A stretch of DNA of 64,000 bases from contig NZ_DS990119.1 in the NCBI RefSeq assembly GCF_000187895.1, forward strand, positions 124,001 to 188,000. The letters run 5' to 3'. Made by a program: the position numbers and the translations under genes. Below the pieces are notes generated by a model. That model saw only the letters and a program-made list of their open reading frames with translations. It did not search any database and was not told where the DNA came from. Shown here piece by piece: positions 27,810 through 36,157 of the stretch; the first letter of the stretch is position 1, and the number at the start of each line of letters is the position of its first letter. This DNA comes from Phocaeicola plebeius DSM 17135 (GTDB taxonomy: Bacteria; Bacteroidota; Bacteroidia; Bacteroidales; Bacteroidaceae).

Positions 27810-27917
27810 AAAACGCCTTTACGTTTGATTCGAAACGCAAAGGCGTTTTGTTTTAAATGTACTTGCGTTTTACTTAAAATACACTTGTGTTTTGGGCCAA
27901 ACACAAAGGCGTTTTTT
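27810..27917. repeat. Second array of the AAACGCCTTTGCGTTT stem-loop family
   Basis: A 17 bp stem-loop (27810-27826 with 27833-27849, one mismatch, 6-base loop) is followed by a decayed second unit (about 27877-27917, loop TGGGCC). The sequence unit matches the one at 14608-14725. It lies just after the PNPOx-like gene and probably acts as its terminator. A run of seven G occurs at 27981-27987; nothing else is seen in 27769-28000. Confidence 0.7.
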
Positions 27918-28005
27918 TTGGTCTCCAAAAATGGACGGATAATCCCGTTTTTTAGTATGATAAACTAGGAATATACTTTTGGGGGGGAATGGAATTTTAT
28001 AATGT

Positions 28006-28036
28006 TTTGATAATCTGAAATAGTTTTATACATTTG
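28006..28036 (+). promoter_or_regulatory. Promoter of the outer-membrane barrel gene
   Basis: TTTG (28006-28009), 19 bases, then TACATTTG (28029-28036): a full match to the Bacteroidetes promoter. The leader to the ATG at 28160 is about 115 bases. Confidence 0.7.
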
Positions 28037-28159
28037 TGGGTAATCGCAAACGAAAGCAGGCTTTCCCCTTATATATTATAAGAGAAAGTGGTTCCTCTGC
28101 TTCTAGAATAAAACGGAATGGTTCAAGGGAACAGAACCCTAATCTAAAAAAAGAGAATT

Positions 28160-28756
28160 ATGAAAAAGTTTTTAATGACCGCTGTATTGGGAATGTTTGC
28201 ATTGGCTGGTTTTTCTCAGGTAAAATGGGATGCACGCGTAGGCATGAACTTTAGTAACATAACTAAAGATAGCGAAGCAAAAGCTCTTCCAGGCTTTAAT
28301 TTGGGGGTAGGAATGGATTATGGATTCAGTGAAAACTGGTCTTTACAGTCTGGTCTGATAATTTCTTCTAAAGGCTATAAGTATGATGCAGAAGATGCAC
28401 ATGATTATAGTTACAAAGCTAGACCTATTTATTTGGATATTCCTATTTTGGCTGCTTACAAATTCAATATCAGCGATAATACAAAATTTGTTATCAATGC
28501 AGGTCCATATTTGGCATTTGGATTAGGTGGAAAATATAAATATGATGAAGGTGAAGATGTTAAAATATTTAAAGATTATGATAAAAAGAAAGGCTGGAAA
28601 CGTTTTGATTTAGGTATTCAATACGGTATTGGTCTTGAATTGAACGACCGTTATTTGATTAACTTAACAGGACAAAATGGCTTTATCAGTCCTGCAGATG
28701 GTGGAGAAAATCCTAAGAACATGACCTTCTCTATCGGCGTAGGTTACCGTTTCTAA
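28160..28756 (+). CDS. Outer-membrane beta-barrel protein (PorT/OmpX-like)
   Basis: A 198-residue exported protein: signal peptide MKKFLMTAVLGMFALAGFSQ, then alternating beta strands (WDARVGMNFSNI, LPGFNLGVGMDYGFS, SLQSGLIISSKGYKY) ending in the C-terminal Phe (FSIGVGYRF), the usual outer-membrane assembly signal. An 8-strand barrel is expected. It has its own promoter at 28006-28036 and a terminator at 28793-28831. Base composition is more AT-rich than that of adjoining genes. No ligand can be inferred. Confidence 0.85.
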   Translation: MKKFLMTAVLGMFALAGFSQVKWDARVGMNFSNITKDSEAKALPGFNLGVGMDYGFSENWSLQSGLIISSKGYKYDAEDAHDYSYKARPIYLDIPILAAYKFNISDNTKFVINAGPYLAFGLGGKYKYDEGEDVKIFKDYDKKKGWKRFDLGIQYGIGLELNDRYLINLTGQNGFISPADGGENPKNMTFSIGVGYRF

Positions 28757-28792
28757 TTTGAGAAATAAATCTCATATTCATCCATAAAAACG

Positions 28793-28831
28793 AAAGGTTG
28801 GCATGAAAAATCTTCAGTGCCGACCTTTTTT
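28793..28831 (+). terminator. Terminator after the barrel gene
   Basis: AAAGGTTGGCA (28793-28803) pairs with TGCCGACCTTT (28818-28828, one G-U), followed by T residues. Confidence 0.7.
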
Positions 28832-28897
28832 ATGTGACTAATAACCAGCCATTCAGAAAAGAATTGAAAAAATATTGTAAAATAAATTTCGAAAACG

Positions 28898-28929
28898 TTT
28901 GGCTGTTTCGTGTAAAAAATATACCTTTG
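28898..28929 (+). promoter_or_regulatory. Promoter of the tRNA-Lys pair
   Basis: TTTG (28898-28901), 20 bases, TACCTTTG (28922-28929), ending 23 bp before the first tRNA. Confidence 0.75.
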
Positions 28930-28952
28930 CACTCGCAAATGAAAATAGTGAT

Positions 28953-29025
28953 GCACTCTTAGCTCAGTTGGTAGAGCAACTGACTCTTAATCAGTGGGTC
29001 CAGGGTTCGAATCCCTGAGGGTGTA
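28953..29025 (+). tRNA. tRNA-Lys(CTT), copy 1
   Basis: A 73-base cloverleaf: acceptor GCACTCT with AGGGTGT (including G-U at the end pair), D-arm GCTC...GAGC, anticodon loop CTCTTAA (anticodon CTT, reads AAG), T-arm CAGGGTTCGAATCCCTG. No CCA encoded. Confidence 0.95.
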
Positions 29026-29059
29026 CAAAATTTCGGAAAGTTTGACAATTATAGTGGAT

Positions 29060-29132
29060 GCACTCTTAGCTCAGTTGGTAGAGCAACTGACTCTTAATCA
29101 GTGGGTCCAGGGTTCGAATCCCTGAGGGTGTA
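29060..29132 (+). tRNA. tRNA-Lys(CTT), copy 2
   Basis: Identical in sequence to the copy at 28953 and 34 bp after it, so the two form one transcription unit that ends at the hairpin 29157-29192. Confidence 0.95.
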
Positions 29133-29156
29133 CCGAAGCCGTGAGGCAAAATGAGG

Positions 29157-29192
29157 AAAGGCTCTGAAAATCGATAGATTTTCAGAGCCTTT
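29157..29192 (+). terminator. tRNA operon terminator
   Basis: A perfect 16 bp stem (29157-29172 with 29177-29192) with a 4-base loop GATA and a T run: a standard intrinsic terminator. Confidence 0.9.
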
Positions 29193-29300
29193 TTTAGTAT
29201 CCTCCTACTTTATGCATCAGAATCCGGAATACCTATATATGATGAGAAAGAAACCTCACATTACCTAATTTTGGCGATTGACACAGCTTGCCAATAAGGA

Positions 29301-29308
29301 TACCTTTG
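29301..29308 (+). promoter_or_regulatory. -7 box of the TonB-dependent receptor promoter
   Basis: TACCTTTG with a TTG 20 bases upstream (29278-29280), 19 bp before the receptor ATG. It would originally have driven the receptor and perhaps the whole locus to 54957. Confidence 0.65.
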
Positions 29309-29327
29309 CGCCTGAAATCATCAGGAT

Positions 29328-30572
29328 ATGAAAACAATCGTTTTAGCCTTTTTCGCAAGTGCCAGTCTGACTGCCTGGGGGCAGTCGCATAAGATAGCAG
29401 GAACCGTGCTCGATGCCAAGTCGAAAGTACCGGTGGAGTTTGCGACTTTGTGGATTGAAGGAAGTGGTATCGGTACCATGACCGATTCGCAAGGAAAGTT
29501 CGTCATTCAGCATTTGGCAGAAGGAAAGCATGAGGTGCTGGTGCGTTGTCTGGGCTATTCTGAATATAAATTACAGCTGGACGTCAGAAAAGATAAGGAA
29601 AACATCGTGGTATATCTTTCCGAACAGACTTTGGCCCTGAACGAAGTGACTGTCACGGCAGAAAGAAAAACCGCAGATGCTACTACGGCATACACGCTGG
29701 GCCGTACGGCACTGGACCATTTGCAGAGTGTCAGCGTGTCTGATGCGTTAAGTCTTTTGCCCGGAGAACAGACCAGCAAGTTCAAGGGACTGACTTCTTC
29801 GGCTCAGGTAATCACGTTGAGAGGAGAAAGCACTGAAATGGGGAATCCTGATTTTGGAACCGTAGTTGAGATGGACGGGGTGCGCCTGTCGGGTAATGCT
29901 ACGGCCGCTTCTACTTCCGGAACGGATACCCGTAACATTGGCAACAGCAATGTAGAACGGATTGAAGTTATCACCGGTGTACCTTCTGTGGAATATGGTG
30001 ACCTGACCAACGGAGTGGTAAAAATTGTGACACGCAAAGGAAAAAGTCCGCTGATTGTCGATGTGGCTGTGCGTCCTACCACCCAGTCGTATGCCGTAAG
30101 TAAAGGAGTGGAACTGGGGGCAAAAGCTGGCGTACTGAACCTGTCCTATGAACGGGTTCGTTCTGTGTCAGACATTGCATCGCCCTACACCTCGTATGTA
30201 CGCAATGCCTTTGGCGTGAGATACTCTAACAGCCTGCATACAAAGACCGGAAAAACCTTGTCTGTCGATTTCAGTCTGAACGGTAATGTGGGAGGTAATA
30301 ATACCGAGGCCGATCCGGATGCCTTCAAGGAAACTTATACCAAGAGTCGGGACAATGCGTTATGGAGCAGTCTCTCGTTTAACTATATGCTGAATTCGCC
30401 CTGGTTATCTAATTTGCGTGGAGGGGTGACCTTCTCGTACGCCGACAACCGGGTGGAAGAAAAGAAAAACCAGTCGGCTTCGTCCGTCCAGCCTGCACTG
30501 CATACTATCGAAGAAGGATATTTTGTGGCTGCCAAATATGAAGAGGATCCCTCCTCACCTATTATTTTGTAG
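29328..30572 (+). pseudogene. TonB-dependent receptor, 5' part (disrupted)
   Basis: The first 414 codons of an outer-membrane receptor. A signal peptide (to about residue 19, AWGQ) is followed by a carboxypeptidase-regulatory-like domain (HKIAGTVLDAKSKVPVEFATLWIEG) and the plug (DALSLLPGEQTSKF... VITLRGESTEMGNP... VVEMDGVRLSG), then the first barrel strands. The frame ends at a TAG (30570-30572) made where a mobile element joined the gene. Replacing the element with the right-hand copy of the 11 bp junction restores a continuous frame of 978 codons with 46382-48079. The product of this part alone lacks most of the barrel and cannot work as a channel. Confidence 0.93.
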
Positions 30573-30577
30573 CCCAC
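30567..30577 (+). repeat. attL junction
   Basis: TTGTAGCCCAC, matching 46382-46392 except for A in place of T at the fifth base. That mismatch turns a Leu codon into the TAG that ends the receptor fragment. A 6 bp inverted repeat (30580-30585/30596-30601) lies just inside the element. Confidence 0.8.
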
Positions 30578-30732
30578 TATTCACTAAATATATTCAGTGA
30601 AATTCAGTTTTATAAGTTATCTTTGTATATCAGTTATTTGCAGATATTTTCATTTGGTTTGCATACTCACAAAATTTCACGGGTTTAGAAAATATTGGTA
30701 CTATTTGATACCATATTTCAGGATATATTTTG

Positions 30733-30740
30733 TACCTTTG
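30733..30740 (+). promoter_or_regulatory. -7 box of the integrase promoter
   Basis: TACCTTTG, 27 bp before the integrase ATG at 30768. Just upstream is an imperfect palindrome (GGTACTATTTGATACC, 30697-30712) that could be an operator or an integrase arm site. Confidence 0.6.
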
Positions 30741-30767
30741 CACCATAGTAACCAAGATATATCGCGT

Positions 30768-32138
30768 ATGGATTTCATCTTCATCAAATCATCCAAGGCA
30801 GGAAAAGAGGACTACGGTTCCATCTATGCCCGTGTGCGCACCGGAAAGGCGAACATGAAGGTCGTGACGGGCTTCACCATCAAGCAGCTTGAATGGGAGA
30901 AGTACCGCAGCCTGCAATACACCTCGTCAGCCCTGATGTCAAGCATTGGGATAAAGTACGGGAAGTTCGCCCAAGTCCTCGCGAGGATAAAGGCGGCATT
31001 CGAGGCGGACGGCTTCAACCCCAAGGAGGCAAAGAACACCATCGAGAGCGTGAAACACGACGTGCTCAACGGAATGATGCAGATTGTGGAGGTCAAGCCC
31101 AAAGGCAGGATGCTGTTCGAGGATTTCCTCACCTCTTATATAGAAGATATGGAAACCGGACGGCGCACCAAGAAAGGCCGTACCGTGAAAGTATCACCTG
31201 CCTATATAAAAGGTCTGCGCATTATCCAAAAACAGATTCTTAACTACCAAAAGGAAACCCACCGCAAACTCGGACTGGATGACATGACGATGGAGACACG
31301 CAACGGCCTTGTCGGTTACTGGAAGGAACGGGGCTTGATGCCCAACGCCATCAACTCGTACATGACCGATGTCCGCACGGTGGCAAAGGCGGCTTACGAG
31401 GACAAGCTGACCAAATGCGATGATTTCCGTCATTCCGACTTCGTGCCGAAAAAGGAGGAAGTGGACAACATCTATCTCACGCCGGAACAGATACAGGAAA
31501 TGCTCGACCTTGACCTTTCCACCAAGGAGGCTGTGAAAAAGAGACTGGAATCACTTGACATCAGCGAGGACGAGAAATTGGCACAACTTTCCAAATGCCG
31601 CATCACCCATATCAGGACACTGGAGCACGTGAGGGACATTTTCATCGTGGGCTGCCTGACCGGGCAGCGTGTTTCCGACTATTCAAGGATATGCGAGGAC
31701 ATGATAACGGAAATCGGCGGCACGGAGTTCATACTCATCACCCAACAGAAGACGGAAAAGAAAGTCTATATCCCCGTTGACAGGCGCGTGAGAGCCATAC
31801 TTGCCAAGTATGACGGCAAGCTGCCCCCGGTTCATCCCAATGAAATGAACAAACTGGTGAAGACCATCGGCCTGTTGCTCGGCTGGACACATGACTGCGG
31901 TTTTGACGAGAAGCGTCTCAACCCCAAACGGGGAAGGAGGTTCTGCGACATGCTCCTTTCCCATACAGCCCGGAGGAGTTTCGCCACCAACGCGTATAAG
32001 GCTGGCGTCCCTCTGTCTTCCATCCAAGCCATCACCGGACACAGCAGCGAGGCGCAACTGCGCCGCTACCTGAAACTGGACGCGGAGGAAAAGGCCGTCA
32101 TAGCATTAAAGGACTTCAAGGGTATCATCAAAATATAA
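30768..32138 (+). CDS. Tyrosine recombinase (element integrase)
   Basis: A 456-residue integrase close to the left end of the element, as expected for the enzyme that inserts it. Catalytic residues are visible: Arg in TGQRVSDYSRI, Lys in QQKTEKKVYI, HTARRSF (His-x-x-Arg), the His of ITGHSS, and the nucleophile Tyr in LRRYLKLD. The N-terminal half has the arm- and core-binding domains of Bacteroides integrases. The frame extends to 30597, but the extension crosses the -7 box at 30733-30740 and its residues look like random hydrophobic sequence, so I start at 30768. Confidence 0.92.
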   Translation: MDFIFIKSSKAGKEDYGSIYARVRTGKANMKVVTGFTIKQLEWEKYRSLQYTSSALMSSIGIKYGKFAQVLARIKAAFEADGFNPKEAKNTIESVKHDVLNGMMQIVEVKPKGRMLFEDFLTSYIEDMETGRRTKKGRTVKVSPAYIKGLRIIQKQILNYQKETHRKLGLDDMTMETRNGLVGYWKERGLMPNAINSYMTDVRTVAKAAYEDKLTKCDDFRHSDFVPKKEEVDNIYLTPEQIQEMLDLDLSTKEAVKKRLESLDISEDEKLAQLSKCRITHIRTLEHVRDIFIVGCLTGQRVSDYSRICEDMITEIGGTEFILITQQKTEKKVYIPVDRRVRAILAKYDGKLPPVHPNEMNKLVKTIGLLLGWTHDCGFDEKRLNPKRGRRFCDMLLSHTARRSFATNAYKAGVPLSSIQAITGHSSEAQLRRYLKLDAEEKAVIALKDFKGIIKI

Positions 32139-32148
32139 GAAGGTGCTT

Positions 32149-33339
32149 ATGGAAAAATCAAGGTTTGACATCATCAGCGACCTGTTCAAGCTGTCCAACG
32201 TAATCAGTGGGAGCCTGAAACTTGCGGAATCGCTTGCCGACAAGTCTTCCGGCAGTGACGAAACGGATTGCAAGGATATTTGCTGGAACATCAGATACAG
32301 CCTGAAGCCCCTGCCTTTTCTTTTGGCCGGCATCAGGGAATATGTCACCGAACACGAGGATAAGGATCTGGCACGGAAATTCGTCGGGCTGCACGATGAC
32401 ACGAAAAGGCTTCATGGCATCTGCTCCAAATATACGGACTTGAACAAGGCGGCTTTCCGTACAGGGGTGGCTTACCTGAGCATGGAAGTCATAAGTCAAT
32501 ACTTCTTTCCCGAAAAAGAACAGGAGCAAGTATCGCCGGAAGGTTCTGATATTTCTCCCAAACCAATGACACGTACCGAAGCCACCGACTGCATCGACAC
32601 CATCCGTGCCGCCATACGGAAGTGTGCAAAGGATTCAGACGGGAACAGAGGGAAAGAAATGTATGCCATACTTGCCAAAGTGGACAAGGCGAAAATCCAA
32701 GCCGTCAAGGAGTATATTGTCAATGCCAACGACAAGGATTTGGCACAACTCTTCACGGAATATTTTGCAGAAGCCGTCCACCTTTCCATGCTGCCCCAAA
32801 ATGATGATGTGAAAGCGCAGTCCGCAGGAATAAAGATGTTCCATATCGCAATGACGATGGGATATGTCAAGAGGAACGTGCTGCACGAGAACGAGTCCAA
32901 GTCGGCAACATCCCAAACAATACCCTCTTGTACGGAAGAAGCGTCATCCGGTTTTACCGCCACAGATACAATGCAAGGCGGTACGTTCAGCACGACCGCG
33001 CAAGTTCCCGTTTTAAGGCTGTACCGTTTCCTTACCACTTTCACCGTACAGAGCGGCTCCGACAAGGGCAAGCCTCTATTGGACGGCAATGCCGTTTCCG
33101 ACCGGGATTTCCTCCGTGCCGTCATGCGTGCCGACTATTCCACGATATACGGCAGTTGCGTGAAGGGCAAGATGCGCTGTGTCGCCATCCTGCTGTCCAA
33201 AGCATACTTCAAGGACTGGAAAGGTTACAGGGCATCCGCAGCCCGTTCCATGGGTCTGACACCCGAAAGCCTCGCCAAGTATAACGTGGAGAAAACCTTT
33301 ATAGCGAAACTCAAAGAGCTGCTTCCCATGATAAAATAG
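32149..33339 (+). CDS. Unrecognised element protein
   Basis: A 396-residue soluble, mostly helical protein that I do not recognise. It follows the integrase by 10 bp and ends before a terminator at 33390-33424, so it shares the integrase transcript. Two helical halves are joined by a Ser/Thr-rich linker (about residues 245-285). The C-terminal part (VLRLYRFLTTFTVQSGS... DFLRAVMRADYSTIYG... CVAILLSKAYFKDWKGYRASAARSMG) may be a separate domain. No signal, membrane segment or catalytic motif is seen. The start is taken at the ATG 32149, with AAGAAGG upstream; a GTG two codons earlier is also possible. Confidence 0.75.
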   Translation: MEKSRFDIISDLFKLSNVISGSLKLAESLADKSSGSDETDCKDICWNIRYSLKPLPFLLAGIREYVTEHEDKDLARKFVGLHDDTKRLHGICSKYTDLNKAAFRTGVAYLSMEVISQYFFPEKEQEQVSPEGSDISPKPMTRTEATDCIDTIRAAIRKCAKDSDGNRGKEMYAILAKVDKAKIQAVKEYIVNANDKDLAQLFTEYFAEAVHLSMLPQNDDVKAQSAGIKMFHIAMTMGYVKRNVLHENESKSATSQTIPSCTEEASSGFTATDTMQGGTFSTTAQVPVLRLYRFLTTFTVQSGSDKGKPLLDGNAVSDRDFLRAVMRADYSTIYGSCVKGKMRCVAILLSKAYFKDWKGYRASAARSMGLTPESLAKYNVEKTFIAKLKELLPMIK

Positions 33340-33344
33340 TGACA

Positions 33345-33381
33345 TAACCCACAGGTGGCTACAATTCACCACAACCCACAG
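33345..33381 (+). repeat. Short direct repeats AACCCACAG
   Basis: Two copies of AACCCACAG (33345-33353 and 33373-33381), with related CCACAA and TTCACAG words up to 33462. They lie between the integrase unit and the HTH gene and could be binding sites for the HTH protein or the integrase. This is a weak signal. Confidence 0.35.
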
Positions 33382-33389
33382 ACTTCCAC

Positions 33390-33424
33390 AAGCCGTTAAG
33401 CACCAGTTGTTTGACGGCTTTTTT
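33390..33424 (+). terminator. Terminator of the integrase unit
   Basis: AAGCCGT (33390-33396) pairs with ACGGCTT (33414-33420), followed by a T run. Confidence 0.6.
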
Positions 33425-33477
33425 CATGCGGTGTCATTTCACAGAATACCACAAATTCACAGGTTTTATTATTGCTC

Positions 33478-33485
33478 TACCTTTG
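33478..33485 (+). promoter_or_regulatory. -7 box before the HTH/mobilization genes
   Basis: TACCTTTG, 28 bp before the ATG at 33513; probably drives the HTH and winged-helix genes. Confidence 0.6.
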
Positions 33486-33512
33486 CCGCCATGAACTTAA
33501 AATCAGAGAATT

Positions 33513-33824
33513 ATGACAGATAAGACAGAAATGGTACTGGTATCGCGCGACGAGCTTCAACAGCTTATCGGCGCAAGCGTGAGGTGCGCGTTTGAGGAAT
33601 ACCGGCAGGAACAGGCACCACAGGACACATCGGAGTATTACACCATCCGGCAACTGGCGGAGAAATGGGGTGTGAGCATAGCGACCATCTGGCGGCATGA
33701 GAAGTTAGGACACATCAAAGGACAGCGGATTGGACGGCGTGTCCTGTTTCCCAAGGAACAGATAGACCGCATCAAGAGCCTGAAAGCCACCAACAGGAAG
33801 GCTGACAAGAACTCCAAGGGATAA
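33513..33824 (+). CDS. Helix-turn-helix (excisionase-like) protein
   Basis: A 103-residue protein whose C-terminal half (YYTIRQLAEKWGVSIATIWRHEKLGHIKGQRIGRRVLFPKEQIDRI) is a MerR-type winged helix as in excisionases and phage regulators. The N-terminal part is helical. Such genes in Bacteroides elements direct excision or control transfer. It has its own promoter, and a position between the integrase and mobilization modules fits that role. Confidence 0.8.
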   Translation: MTDKTEMVLVSRDELQQLIGASVRCAFEEYRQEQAPQDTSEYYTIRQLAEKWGVSIATIWRHEKLGHIKGQRIGRRVLFPKEQIDRIKSLKATNRKADKNSKG

Positions 33825-33858
33825 TTTACAAGACGCACAACAAAAAACGTCAAGGCTA

Positions 33859-34581
33859 ATGAAGAATTTGAAGCAGCTTGTTTTGCCGTGCTACAAATTG
33901 GAGATGGCAATGCCTGTGGAGGCATGGTACTTCCTGCACGGGAGCACGGACGGGATATGCAACCTTACCTATCTTCTTTCCCTTTTGTCGAAGATGGCGG
34001 TTTCGGAAGTACAAAACACCAAACGGGGATTGGGCTATGCCGTCCATCCCGGACAGGTGGACAGCTCCATGCTGGTACTGGCCAAGGAATGGGGCATCGG
34101 GCGCAAGGCGGTGTCCCGCCTGTTGGAGGATTTCTCGGAACGCGGGCTAATCCGTGTTGATTCCAATCCCGTGACTTCCATCATAGACATGGTGTGCGTG
34201 AAGTCGTGGATGATAACCGGACGGCTCATCGAGAATCCGACATACCGCCAGACAATCAAGGCATACGAAGGGGTACGGATTTACCTTTTCAACGGGCAAC
34301 AATTAGAGACCTTGCGCCGCAGTTCGGCAAGGAAGAAGAAAGAAAAACCGACAGAAGAAACGGCAGAGGGAACTGATGGCTTGCCGTCCATGAATCTGAC
34401 CGATTCCAATCCTATTATAGAAGAAACAGGTACAGCGGAAACCGAAACGGCAGCAACAACCGAAAGCGAAGTGAAAGGCACTGCGGAAAATGCCGTCGTA
34501 GATGCCGCCGACAACACACCTGTTTTAGAGGATGGCAATACTCTGTCCGGCTCACAGAAATGGAAACAGCCACAGGAATGA
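33859..34581 (+). CDS. Winged-helix element protein with acidic tail
   Basis: A 240-residue protein I cannot name. Residues about 60-110 contain a helix-turn-helix (VLAKEWGIGRKAVSRLLEDFSERGLIRV) like those of replication-organiser and plasmid control proteins. The tail (about 155-240) is rich in Glu, Thr and Ala and appears disordered. It lies 34 bp after the HTH gene and upstream of the candidate oriT. Roles in replication of the excised circle or control of mobilization are both possible. Confidence 0.65.
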   Translation: MKNLKQLVLPCYKLEMAMPVEAWYFLHGSTDGICNLTYLLSLLSKMAVSEVQNTKRGLGYAVHPGQVDSSMLVLAKEWGIGRKAVSRLLEDFSERGLIRVDSNPVTSIIDMVCVKSWMITGRLIENPTYRQTIKAYEGVRIYLFNGQQLETLRRSSARKKKEKPTEETAEGTDGLPSMNLTDSNPIIEETGTAETETAATTESEVKGTAENAVVDAADNTPVLEDGNTLSGSQKWKQPQE

Positions 34582-34621
34582 AGCGGCAGGAATGGCAAGC
34601 GACAGCGTTTTAGAAGGAATA

Positions 34622-34725
34622 TTTTTTAGGGCTGGCAAGTTAATGTTTTCGTCCACGAAAACCACGCCACCAATGGCGACCCGGCCACACGGGAAACGGC
34701 AAGCCCGGATTACAGCCCTAAAAAA
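34622..34725. other. Candidate oriT region with nested inverted repeats
   Basis: A perfect 13 bp inverted repeat (TTTTTTAGGGCTG at 34622-34634, complement at 34713-34725) encloses smaller hairpins: GTTTTCG/CGAAAAC (34645-34651/34656-34662) and CGCCA/TGGCG (34665-34669/34674-34678). It is non-coding and stands directly upstream of mobC and the relaxase, where oriT is normally found. Confidence 0.5.
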
Positions 34726-34757
34726 CAGAACGGTTTAACGGATAAAAGAAAACGGAT

Positions 34758-35108
34758 ATGACATATCAGGAGAACAGGAACAAGGGTGGCCGCCCCAAGG
34801 CGATGAAAGGTAAGGCGCGGACAAAGACCATATCCACACGGCTCACGCTTGCTGAATGGAAAGCGGTCATGAAACGGATAACAGGTACAGGCAAGAAGCC
34901 GTCACACTTCCTGCGTGATTTATTACTATACGGCAAGGTCGTGTCTGCACGGACACAGGAGGACAGGCAACAGATAAGGATGCTGGAGGGAGGATGCAAC
35001 AACCTGAACCAACTGGCGAAGATGGCGCACCAACAGGGCTTTTCTCTTTTGAAAGGCAAAATCATGGACTTGCTGGACGAGTTCAACAAAATCATAGAGA
35101 GGATATGA
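34758..35108 (+). CDS. mobC: Relaxosome protein MobC
   Basis: A 116-residue basic protein with a ribbon-helix-helix N-terminus (TISTRLTLAEWKAVMKRITGTGKKPSHFLRDLLL) and the C-terminal MobC motif GGCNNLNQLAKMAHQQGF. MobC helps the relaxase open DNA at oriT. Its stop overlaps the relaxase start (ATGA at 35105-35108), so the two are coupled. Confidence 0.9.
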   Translation: MTYQENRNKGGRPKAMKGKARTKTISTRLTLAEWKAVMKRITGTGKKPSHFLRDLLLYGKVVSARTQEDRQQIRMLEGGCNNLNQLAKMAHQQGFSLLKGKIMDLLDEFNKIIERI

Positions 35109-36157
35109 TGGGCGATTTGAAAAAACGGGCGAGTTTCGCCAGAGTGGTGAACTATGTGAACAACCCGAAGAAGGCACGGCTCATCGACGGCAAGGACGTG
35201 AGGCTTGATGACAACGCCACCATAGCAAGAAGTATGCAGGGACAGGCGGATGACAAGCCGGGACGCAAACTGAAAAATCCGGTGTACCATATCTCGCTGG
35301 ACTTCGCCCACGAGGACGCACCCAAGCTGACGGATGCCCTGATGGTCGAAATCGCCCGTGAGTATATGCGGCGCATGGGCATAACGAACACCCAGTACAT
35401 CGTGTGCCGCCATACCGACAGGGAACATCAGCATCTGCATATCGTGGCCAACAGGGTGGACAATGACGGGAACACCATTAGCGACAGCAATGATAATGTA
35501 CATAATGTAAAAGTATGTAAAGCTCTCACGAGGGAATACGGACTGCACTTCTCCAAGGGTAAGATGAACGTGAAGCGTGACCGATTGCGTGGAAAGGACA
35601 AGGTAAAATACCAAATCTATGATGCTATCAAAGCGGCATTACCCCATTGTAGCTGCTGGTCGGATTTGTGCGACAGGCTGGCAAAGCAAGGAATCGGGGT
35701 GAACTTCAAATATGACAAGAGCAAAGGTAAAATCATCGGAGTATCGTTCACGAAGAATGAAATCTCGTTCAGCGGCTCACGGATAGACCGGAGCATGAGC
35801 TTTTATAAGTTGGACAGGCTGTTCGGGAGCCAAATCGCCGAGGGCATGGAATGGAGGCCTCGTATGCAAGAACAGCCACAACCAATCTGGCAGGATGTGG
35901 AATTTCACAACAATACGACAGATACTTTTATAAGAGAGCCATCACCGACTAAAACGGAAGCGGACGGCAATGTTAGCGGTTCTGCTGAATCCGGCTCAAA
36001 CATCGTCCAAGTGACCATCGGCACACTCATGGAGTTGTGCGTGCAGCCACACCAAGCCAAGGTGTCATCCGGCGGCGGAGGTGGAGGAAACGAAAGCGGC
36101 TGGGGTGAGAATGACAACGAGAAGGACAAACATAAACCAAGAAGGAGAAAAAGATGA
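35105..36157 (+). CDS. mobA: Relaxase MobA
   Basis: Nicks and binds oriT for transfer. The metal-binding His triad motif is clear: CRHTDREHQHLHIVANRVD at about residues 100-118 (HTDxxHxHxH). The N-terminal NYVNNPKKARL supplies a candidate Tyr nucleophile. The tail after about 290 is Gly-rich, acidic and disordered. The 350-residue size fits small Bacteroides relaxases such as those of mobilizable transposons. The frame runs back to 34994, but the ATG overlapping the mobC stop is the sensible start. Confidence 0.92.
   Translation: MMGDLKKRASFARVVNYVNNPKKARLIDGKDVRLDDNATIARSMQGQADDKPGRKLKNPVYHISLDFAHEDAPKLTDALMVEIAREYMRRMGITNTQYIVCRHTDREHQHLHIVANRVDNDGNTISDSNDNVHNVKVCKALTREYGLHFSKGKMNVKRDRLRGKDKVKYQIYDAIKAALPHCSCWSDLCDRLAKQGIGVNFKYDKSKGKIIGVSFTKNEISFSGSRIDRSMSFYKLDRLFGSQIAEGMEWRPRMQEQPQPIWQDVEFHNNTTDTFIREPSPTKTEADGNVSGSAESGSNIVQVTIGTLMELCVQPHQAKVSSGGGGGGNESGWGENDNEKDKHKPRRRKR

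Noticed and set aside
28953-29132. tRNA-Lys pair as the attachment site of the element
   Set aside because: No copy of a tRNA 3' end is found at the element's right border; the 11 bp repeat and restored reading frame place the site inside the receptor gene.
30597-30767. Upstream extension of the integrase frame
   Set aside because: It crosses the integrase promoter and gives a random-looking aromatic-rich sequence unlike integrase N-termini.
33345-33462. CACA-rich repeats as plasmid iterons or a CRISPR array
   Set aside because: The repeats are only 9 bp, too few and unevenly spaced for either.
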